Assembly (NCBI GenBank): GCA_002633025.1
Contig: NMRB01000719.1
Location: 158,215 to 222,214, forward strand
Direction: 5' to 3'
DNA: 64,000 nt
Source: Notospermus geniculatus
Taxonomy: Eukaryota; Nemertea; Pilidiophora; Heteronemertea; Lineidae
Shown here: piece by piece, positions 56,401 through 64,000 of the stretch
Layout: every line of letters begins with the position of its first letter
How positions within the stretch are numbered: the stretch's first letter is position 1
The notes under the pieces: generated by a model
What the model saw: only the letters and a program-made list of their open reading frames with translations
What the model was told of the DNA's origin: nothing
Databases searched by the model: none
Position numbers and translations under genes: made by a program

Positions 56401-59400
56401 AGTCCAGATAGGAATCAATGGTCGTGCATCAAAAACCACTTCCAGTCGAGCCATCCAGCAAACACAGAATAGTGAAGATGAACCAGAGTAAGTTGCTGAC
56501 AGCTGTTGTATTGATGTATGTTTATGAACAAGACCTTGTGCTCCTCAATGCATGTTCATCAGATGTGATCGGCTATGTAATAGGAGAATTTACTACTGTT
56601 TAGTGTTAGAGGCCGCCACCAGTTAGCGGTCCTAGAACGTCACGAAATTTGACGTCATAGAGAAGATGTGCACGCCGCAACGTCATCCATAATGACATGG
56701 AGGCCATGGCTTACATCTGTGACGGTAAAGTTTTATATCGTTCTAGGACCGCTAACAGGCGCCCTCTAACGGCAGTAAAGTCTCCCATTGGTATCCAATG
56801 ACACTGCTAGGATTACATTGGCATGTCTTATGACAGTAGTTAACCAACCAACAATGAATGTCATATGTCCTTAATTTGAAAATTCCTCCTTTGCCTAAAT
56901 TCCAGCCACTCCCAACCAGGTACCCTATCTCCAATATGCATGTTCCTGCCATCTTTATTTCAGTTCCGTTCCTTTCCAACTCCTACCATTCTGGCCTAAT
57001 TGTTGCACCCATTTATTCTTTTTGTTCACGTTGTTACTTTTTAGCGATTTTGGGCAACTGAATGTCGATCTTTGGTAAGATCTATGTGTTCACGGCAGGA
57101 AATATTAAATGAATTCATACTCACAGCACTTGTTTGGAATGAAAAGGAATGTTCACTAGCCTTCATAAGTAATGGAACCTTTCAACCAAGAAGTCATCCT
57201 GAGAACATCAGGGGTTCTTAGCGCTCTCTAGTCCAGTCGCTTAGCCTCAAAATTCGGCCCCATCGGGACACGGCGGACAAAAGCACCATTTTTTGTATAT
57301 TCGTTCCTTAGATGACAATCTTCAAATTTGGAGGGGGCGCCACTCTGGCACCCTTGAGCGTTTTGAGAAAATCTCGTTTCCATGGAAACCGATGCCAAAT
57401 TTCGTGTATTTTGAAAAATGACGATATCTTNATCCGAAACGCACCCGCACCATGCACAAAGGCCAATAGAGAGTTTGAGATTGATTTGATATTTTTAGAT
57501 GGTATCGAATAATTCGCGCCCCCTGGTGGCCGCTATCTTGAATTTCAACATGGCCACCCCTCGTTATGTGTTCAGGGGTCCCCCTGAGTCACGCTAGGGT
57601 CGGTGGACTTTGAGATTTTTTGCAACTCGCCGAAAAAAGTTACTTTGAAATTAACTTTGAAATTCAGGAGCCGCTAACACTGACTTCATTGGACTCGAGA
57701 ACTGAGCTTTGTACAGGAAAATGGGACTCGATGTACAGCTAACTTTTGAACGGTGGGATTTACACCCCATAAATGTATTACCAACAGATAGAAACATGGT
57801 GCCTCGTAATCATATAAGCATGTTTTCAGTAATTTTTAACTTGTTACGGAATTGGAAACGGCGTTTTTATGTATTTTGACCCATTTTGTGTTAATTTACA
57901 TAGAAAACGCCATTTCTTATTACATAACTACTAAAAACAATTAAGAACATGTTTTTCTGCTTCTGAGGCACCATGTTTCTATCTGTTGGTAATACATTTA
58001 TGGGGTGTAAATCCCACCGTTCAAAAGTTAGCTGTACATCGGCTCCAATTCTCCTGTACAAAGCTCAGTTCTTGGGTCCAATGATAAAGTCAGTGTCCTT
58101 AGCTTCAAACGGGATATTCTACTGAAAGAAAGAAAATCTCAGATGGCGCCCCCTCCAAATTTAAAGAGTACCAATAGATAAACCACCAGAAAAAAATTGG
58201 TGCTTTTGTCCGGCGTGTCCCGATCATTTCCATAACCGACTAGACTACTCTCTCTTCGTCACCGCACGCCAAGCAGCATTTGTGTGCAGTGACAAGGGAG
58301 CGCACAGCTCCTGATGTTCTCAGGATGCAAGGAGTCTGAGTCCAATATCTTCATTAGGACAAACCTGTCTTGAACCATTTTCTTCATCCAAAAAGCTGTG
58401 CTCGGCGTTCCAAACATTTGCCATTGTGTCCATTTTTCTTGTGGTGTGGCATCAGCATGCTTTCAGTTAGCCAAGAGGTTTAGAACCATAGAAGACTTAG
58501 GTATGCCCATCCCCATCCCTGAGATACTGGAAGGATAGAAACACAGATCTGATATAGTGTTGTTGCACTCATAGAAAGCTTGGTACTCCAGGTACCGTTA
58601 GTTCAGTTCTGTGGATTGCAATGAACAGGCAATTGACGTCAAATCTGTTATATATTGCAATATTGAAATATATTGCAGTTTTTCATTAAAACTAGAAAGA
58701 AGACAGTGTTCTTTTTTGTACCTTTCCTAAGGGTATCTATTGGGATGGTACCCCGTTCCCCGCCTGTTGATAGAACTTGTTGTTTGTTCATTGCAACACA
58801 TATCTGTCTTTGATTGCTGAAGTGTGTTTAGAATATGTTTGTGTCCCTCCTTAGCCACTGCCATAGAAGCCACCACCCCCAGCCGATGGCTTACTTGAAT
58901 ACAATATATAAAATGACGATTGTATCATTCCCAAATTTGCATGTTTTTATCCTCAGTCGGCACGCCAATACTCCTGTTAGTTCAAGAATCAAAACAGGCA
59001 GTACAATGAAATCGTTTCGCAGACTGTGAGTTTTGCACACATTCAAGTTATTTCACTCTCTTAACATCACATTGTTGCATTCAGCAAGCACGACCACGTA
59101 AGTCACTGTTTCAAAAGTGACGACACCTATTGGTCAGTCATGAGTACACATTTACAACATTTCAATCTGATGCAGATCCTAATGTCATAAATTATTGGCA
59201 AGTTAACCCAGTAACAATTCAAATTCAACATTCCATGCACAAGTCACTAATTGACAGAATCAAATATCTGATATGCATCATACCATTAACTCAATGACAG
59301 CAACTAAATTATTCACAGTTAATTGTTCACACCACTTTACTATCACGACTGAGATTAAACAATACGAATGAAGTCGGTGAATGTTTTTGTTCCATTTCTG

Positions 59401-62400
59401 TTTTAAGCGCCTCATACACGATCAATATTATTGCACAATATGGTGGCCCAAAATTGGGCAATTTGTGCTTCTGGTATGAGGGTAGAAGAAAGATTGACAA
59501 TAATAATTGCCCATTTTGATCCTCATATTGTGCAATAACATTGCACGTGTATGAGCCGCTTTATGTCCTTGCCTGAAACCCCATAAGTCACTATGTCTCT
59601 AGCATTTTCCAACGTTTTGAAGCTTGAGTCCACACTCCTGTGAGCCCAGACTGTGCGAGTTTGCTGGGATTTTAGCTGTTTTATCAGCACTATATGGAAA
59701 AAATGATCGAAGTGGCTATTTATCAAGCCCGGCTCGCTGAACAGTACGCAAAATTGGGCTTAAACGTCGAGCTGGCAGTATTTCCGGAACCAGGTGACAA
59801 ATACTCTACCATTGTCTTCAGTGTGCTGATTGGCACATTGCAAAGATGTTGGGCTTACACCCCAGGGCCCGTATGCATAAAAGTGGAATAGGCTTATTCC
59901 AGGTATAACCTAACGTTATAACCTTAAGTTATACCTGGAATAAGCTTATTCCACCTTTATGCATACGGGCCCTGAGGTTGAAGGTTCGATTCCCGTGTGG
60001 TCATAATGTTCTCTCATTTTTTTCTTTTTTGTTTTCCTTTTCTTAGAAAATTATGTTGACGTTTTCAAAATTTCTACAAAGAACAACTGGTTAATTATTT
60101 TTTTCTTAGTGGTGACACTGATAAAATCGTCTACAGAATCGTTGCATCATCCTGGGCACACCCTGGTGTTCGGACTCGCCGGCAGATTCTGACCCACAAA
60201 CCCCAGCGGATTAATCTTCAGACTGACGAAAACCGAGAGTCTGAAGCTAGGCATGCGACCACAGTGTCTATTGGTCATCACGTAGAAACAAGGGTTGAAA
60301 AAAGGATAAATTGGCTTCGGAGACCCCCATGTTGCGAGCAATGAAACACTACCACCACACCGCCGACTTCCCAACTAAACAAGCTGAAGCCATTGCATAT
60401 TCATGAGGAGGCCTGTCTTTATTACCAGCTCGACGAACAATGCCGATTTTGAAGCTTGCTTGTCAAGCTAGCTCGATAAATAACACTAAATCCACGTACT
60501 CCTCATCGAGCGGCTTGACAAATAAGACCGAAAGTAGTGCTTATTCATCGAGCGGCTCGATAAATAAACCCGGTCAAAAATGATTGCATACTGCTTTGCT
60601 CCTTGTTGGCCTGTGTAGTGATTGTAGACCGTGTTGGATCATCTGTTCTGTTTGATCATGTGGTGCTTGTACTTCTTGACAGTAAGTGGATTGTAGCCTA
60701 CGTCGCAAGATGTTCCGGCCAACCTACCGAAAGGTCAAAAGAACACAATTTGACCATGTTACATGTATCTGTAGAACGGACCTGAAAAATAGTTCTATCA
60801 AGCATAAAATAACTGGTAAGGCCATTGGTAGCCTACCTTCAGACATGCATGTACGGCAAGTTGACCACCGAACTTGGGCAATAAAAATGTCAATCAGAGG
60901 TAATGTGCTGATTACCTCTGACAATACCAAATCATATTGGACCAAATAGATGAGAAGAAACATCTGCTTCCAGGGACATCCCAGATCTTGATGACGGCAG
61001 TTTGAAGGAGGATGTGAAAGGACCTGTACCACTATGTTGGGATGATCAACTCAAGAAACCTGAGGTGAAGGTGTGGGCGCCAAGTGGACAAACTGCTGAG
61101 AAAGTCAAGCCTGTGAGTATCATGATTGAGTCGCCGTTGGTCATACTCACTATGTGTTGCTTATATTGCATATCAGAAAAACATTTGTTGAACTTGTAGG
61201 AAAAACAGAGTTGTCTTGAAGCAAAATTTCTTGAATGATGAAAAGTTATTTTTAGAAATCCTTTTTTTGGAAGGGCTGTACAGTATTCAATTCATGAAAA
61301 CTGTTGATTTATTAGGTGCAGTCAGAACAAATTGATGATCAGGTAATTGATTTGGTATGTAGCCGTGAGGGTTGTTGAGTTTTTCAAAATGGTGACTTGG
61401 TGCGGTGGAGTTTGGAAGTTGGGGGCACTTGATTTCTCAATGCACTTTTACTAACTATTCTGGCACATGAAGTCTTGATGTGATGTTTTCTGCACTTTTT
61501 GTTAAAATCAGAGACTAATACACATGTAGATGTTTTCAAAATGTATCCTTTGTGTAGAAGTATCCCTGCAGTTTTAAGAAAGTCTTGGGTTTGACAAAAG
61601 TTACTTGTTTGAAAGGGTGACTATGTCTTCAAATCGTTCTTTCAGAGTGTCAGCGAGACCAAACCAGTCGTATTCAAGAGACTTATTGCAGAAGAACAAC
61701 CACCATCACAGCTCATTTCACCCCGACGAATGCCATCAGCTGAAGGTTACAAGGTGCGGCAACGAACAAAAATACGTAAATGGTTGGATGGTACTGATAC
61801 GAACTTTATGACGATACTAAGTATTGACACTCGAGGAGAGGAAGAGGACAAAGATATTGAACTGATTGATTATGAAAAGTTGATAAATGACCAGTTTCAT
61901 CCGCGGGACGGAGGCAGAAAGTTCCCCAAAGATGGCCCGCCGATGAGTTATAGTGAAATCAATGTACGGCGTAGTATGTCTGGGAAGAGGAAACCTTCAG
62001 GTCGTAGTACAGCCCGGTCGAGCAGCGCTGATTCTCGCGTCGGCTCCGTTGATCCTAAGAATCTCGTTCGACCAACATCGAGGAGCATCACCACCGGTAC
62101 CCTTCCTGATAGCCCTCTTAAGGTTACACCAGCCAGCCCGACTGTTCGGGCGTCACCCATTCGGACTATTGTAACCCAGCCTGTAAAACAGCAATCACCA
62201 CGGGCTGGTAAAATCATCCGTGGTAAAACAAGTGATAAAATGGGCCGTACTCCACCAAGTATAAGTGCTAATTACAATCAAGGCGATACCAGCTATATTC
62301 AGATAACTCAGGGGGTCGTGCCCGGTGAAGGACAACAAAGCGAGTCTCATGTGCCCAACCGGGATGTTGTCAGTGTCCAGGATAATTCGTACATTGTCGA

Positions 62401-62893
62401 TCAGTCTGGAGAGAAACATCTTCCTGAATATTATGGTGATGAAGTACCCCCAGCACCGCATCAAGTGACAAATGTTTCGCCACCGATGAAAATGGCCGTT
62501 GATTTACCAATCATGGATATGGGTTCAGAGGTGACATCAGTCGGCGAGGTTGACGAACGAAAGTCGATGATGAATGCAGAATCACTTCAGGAGATACGGG
62601 AAGTTTTGGAAGTAGAGGATACTGGGAATGTTGATGAGGATGATGATGATGATGAGCAGGAGACGAAAGATGTAAGAAAAACAATCCCAGCACCAAGTCC
62701 AGTGATTGGGAGTCCTACTCCACGATCTGAAGGCATCGAAGATCCTCTGGAAAGTGCAAATAGAGAAAAAACTGATGTTGAAGAGGAGGAGTTTAATATA
62801 TCTGTCTCAATCAAACCTCGGGATTCATTTGGACAAACTCCAGAGGAGGATTCGGTGCACTCCGGAAGTGGCCACCATACTCCAGAGAATTAA
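50471..62893 (+). CDS. 719-residue protein, signal peptide, acidic Ser/Pro-rich tail
   Basis: Nine exons whose phases all agree: 50471-50531, 50665-50689, 52436-52509, 55143-55271, 55784-56029, 56319-56487, 58957-59025, 60974-61112 and 61646-62893. The start gives a signal peptide (MKVTGLIVLTLTIMVASMLT). Exons 5-6 encode a possible folded region, LTLEIDPEYYDRFVARKECQ to EYFSIDGRTGMVVAKNLRK; the last piece resembles the end of a cadherin repeat, weakly. The final 416-codon exon has KIRKWLDGTDTNFM, an acidic IELIDYEKLI region, an Arg/Ser-rich stretch, Pro/Ser-rich linkers and a run of aspartates (DEDDDDDEQE), with no TM helix. If the signal peptide is used the protein is secreted; otherwise the composition looks intracellular. 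An acceptor two bases before the ATG implies a 5' UTR exon. A 27-base in-phase microexon (about 61318-61344) may be alternatively used. A poly(A) signal AATAAA lies near 63923. No family recognised. Confidence 0.75.
51063..52118. repeat. Tandem satellite, about 211 bp x 5
   Basis: Five head-to-tail copies containing ACTTTTTGGGAGGCTGCAAA at 51081, 51292, 51503, 51712 and 51925 (spacing 209-213). It fills most of intron 2 of the nine-exon gene. Copies differ by only a few bases each. Confidence 0.95.
52640..53275. repeat. Minisatellite, 32-bp unit
   Basis: About 14 nearly perfect units of ATGGGATTTCGACCATTTCC plus TTTCACATTCCA from about 52820, preceded by degenerate copies from about 52640. 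Because 32 is not a multiple of 3 and the unit lacks stops, all three plus-strand frames stay open for nearly 200 codons; these are not genes. It lies in intron 3 of the nine-exon gene. Confidence 0.95.
54121..54475. mobile_element. 355-bp foldback with TTA flanks
   Basis: TGCCGTGTTCACACTAGG and GGTGTGAACGCAGCA form imperfect termini, with TTA on each side (54118-54120 and 54476-54478). Inner arms are built from AATCGAAT/ATTCGATT motifs. PIF/Harbinger-like by duplication length. In intron 3 of the nine-exon gene. Confidence 0.75.
55351..55690. repeat. Foldback made of GTTTGCGAC/GTTTACGAC units
   Basis: CACCGACTTTACGACGAGTT at the left pairs with AACTCGTCGTAAAGTCAGTG at the right. The interior is a degenerate tandem of GACGAGTTTGCGACTAGTTTAC units. 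Confidence 0.75.
56168..56296. mobile_element. 129-bp hairpin element just upstream of an exon
   Basis: GGGACTTCCGGCAAAGC... and its exact complement ending GGAAGTCCC, with TA on each side (56166-56167 and 56297-56298). The right end is 22 bases before exon 6 of the nine-exon gene, so it forms the region expected to hold the branch point. Confidence 0.88.
56588..56783. repeat. Foldback family R3 copy
   Basis: TGTTAGAGGCCGCCACCAGT at the left; GGCGCCCTCTAACGGCAG with TAAAGTCT at the right. In the intron after exon 6 of the nine-exon gene. Confidence 0.8.
57195..58327. mobile_element. 1.13 kb foldback element, 8-bp TSD
   Basis: Termini CATCCTGAGAACATCAGG and CCTGATGTTCTCAGGATG. Inner arms around GGGACAC(G)GCGGACAAAAGC and a nearly perfect centre (ACCAACAGATAGAAACATGG and complement). 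Flanks CAAGAAGT (57187-57194) and CAAGGAGT (58328-58335) form an 8-bp duplication with one change. No transposase. In an intron of the nine-exon gene. Confidence 0.87.
59406..59560. mobile_element. PIF/Harbinger-like 155-bp element
   Basis: AGCGCCTCATACACG and CGTGTATGAGCCGCT, with TTA on each side (59403-59405 and 59561-59563). Inner arms CAATATTATTGCACAATATG pair with the right side. Confidence 0.87.
59863..59974. repeat. 112-bp hairpin splitting a tRNA-like sequence
   Basis: CAGGGCCCGTATGCATAAA pairs with TTTATGCATACGGGCCCTG, then GTGGAATA.GCTTATTCCAGG and its partner. The left flank (TGTTGGGCTTACACC) and right flank (GAAGGTTCGATTCCCGTG) look like parts of one tRNA-derived sequence. Confidence 0.8.
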
Positions 62894-64000
62894 ACAGGAT
62901 TTGAGAAAAGCACGAGCACTCTTTGCTAGGAACATTGAAGTTTGCACCAACTTTCTGAATTTCACGGTCGATTTCGTACAGATTTGTTGGCCAAAGGGAG
63001 GCACGTACCTGGGGCGCCCCCTGGATCCACGCCTATGTGCAAATTCCATGTGCTTCTGCTCTTCAATCATTCTTTTCTTTCTGTAGTCTGAAGACGAAGA
63101 CGCACTCTTTCGACTTGAAAGCACTCTTTCGACTTGTATACAGACCTTTAGTTTTTGTAGATCCTTCTACGTTGTTCCAAGAACAAATGTTTGATGTATG
63201 TGACAGTGTTTGTCTTGATGCTCCCCATTAGTGTGCGTGAAACTGTTAACTGTCTGTTTCATGGATATTTGTCAATACTGATAGTGACCGTATGTTCAAC
63301 ATACATTATACAGTGTTTCCGCCAGAGGGTACGCAGGGTATGCTGTAAGTACCCTCAAAGGAACAGAAACTTCAAAGGGCCATTTTCTTTAATTTCATGG
63401 TTTTTTTGCTGATTTGGAAGAATTGCATACCCTCAAAAATATTTCTGGCAGAAACCCTGGTACATGTATCTATAAATAGGTTTCATACTTAGGCCTACTC
63501 AGAAACACGACTGCAGTGCTTAATTTCAGTCGTTGGAAGAATACCAATGAAAAATTAGATATCATCATCTATTTTTGATAATATGGATAGCCAATTCATT
63601 CCCATATAAATGTATACCATCCCTTGAATGACTTTAGAAGACCTCCTACCTGGATACTTGCTCTGTGACAGTGAAAAATGTACATGTATTTATAACATAC
63701 CAAGAATCTTGAGCTTCAGACCGCTCTTCCCAAATTCAAGTAAGCAATCATGTAAAAGTTTAATTCCTCGTTGTATGTAACATGACATGCCTGTATTTTG
63801 ATGTGGTGAACTTTAATTTCTTTGGAAGGTGATCTAGTGTGCCAAAGCATGTAATTTTGATATATCTGATTCATTATCATTAAACTATTTTTCTATCCCT
63901 TTTTGACTGTACACCAATAGGAAATAAAATACCATGTGTACAATAGGCCAAGACGTCATCCTTTCCAAAGTAGTGACATCTGAGGATTAAAGGCAGTACT
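62894..64000 (+). other. Probable 3' UTR and downstream DNA
   Basis: Follows the stop codon of the nine-exon gene. AATAAA occurs near 63923 (GGAAATAAAATACC). No other gene recognised. Confidence 0.45.

Noticed and set aside
59081-59105. 13-base microexon between exons 7 and 8 of the nine-exon gene
   Set aside because: Good splice-like borders, but inserting it breaks phase with exon 8, which joins exon 7 directly in frame.
59694-59800. Frame MIEVAIYQARLAEQYAKL
   Set aside because: Looks protein-like with possible splice borders, but its phase fits neither neighbour exon; unsupported.

Overview
The window reads as genomic DNA from a marine bilaterian invertebrate; I cannot name the species. 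Genes have introns with GT-AG borders, intergenic DNA is packed with short inverted-repeat elements, and there is one 58-base N gap (347-404) plus single Ns. A bursicon-like hormone, Rac-type GTPases, a beta-1,4-galactosyltransferase and a lineage-specific GPCR array all fit that picture. There is no sign of bacterial, viral or CRISPR content.

Layout. 1-5041: repeats, no supported gene. 5042-5463 (-): single-exon, 11-cysteine bursicon-like cystine-knot ORF broken by one frameshift. 8382-11211 (-): five-exon, two-TM mucin-like membrane protein with an ITIM-like tail. 11962-14588 (+): five-exon WBP1/VOPP1-like single-TM protein with PPxY motifs, its third intron filled by a 1.1 kb transposon. 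16970-18073 (-): beta-1,4-galactosyltransferase with an uninterrupted ORF. 21097-42262 (+): tandem array of class A GPCRs. Three copies are intact (A, B, E), two carry 2-base insertions (C, F) and one is a relic (D). Two divergent Rac-like GTPases sit in or beside the array (23529-24473 minus; 35124-36375 plus). 43-48 kb: small or partial candidate exons and repeats. 50471-62893 (+): a nine-exon gene whose splice phases all agree, encoding a 719-residue protein with a signal peptide, a weakly cadherin-like stretch and a long acidic Ser/Pro-rich tail. Its introns hold a 211-bp satellite, a 32-bp minisatellite and several foldback elements.

The most informative region is the GPCR array. Every copy has the same three-exon structure, the same splice phases (2 then 1) and a 221-bp middle exon. 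Long exon blocks are nearly identical even at silent sites, while N-termini, extracellular loop 1 and introns differ, which suggests gene conversion or very recent duplication. The duplicated unit also includes a tRNA-like A-box/B-box segment upstream of the start in copies B, C, E and F. The Rac-like gene at 35-36 kb lies between the decayed exon 3 of copy D and a 3' flank typical of the GPCR units, so it probably entered the array after duplication.

Most non-genic sequence is explained by miniature inverted-repeat (foldback) elements. Several have target-site duplications that can be read directly: 9 bp (Mutator-like), 8 bp, TTAA, TTA (PIF/Harbinger-like) and TA. One site shows three levels of nesting. 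Many of these elements carry clusters of the GACGTC/TGACGTCA palindrome. All exon models rest on splice signals and reading frame alone, with no transcript evidence.
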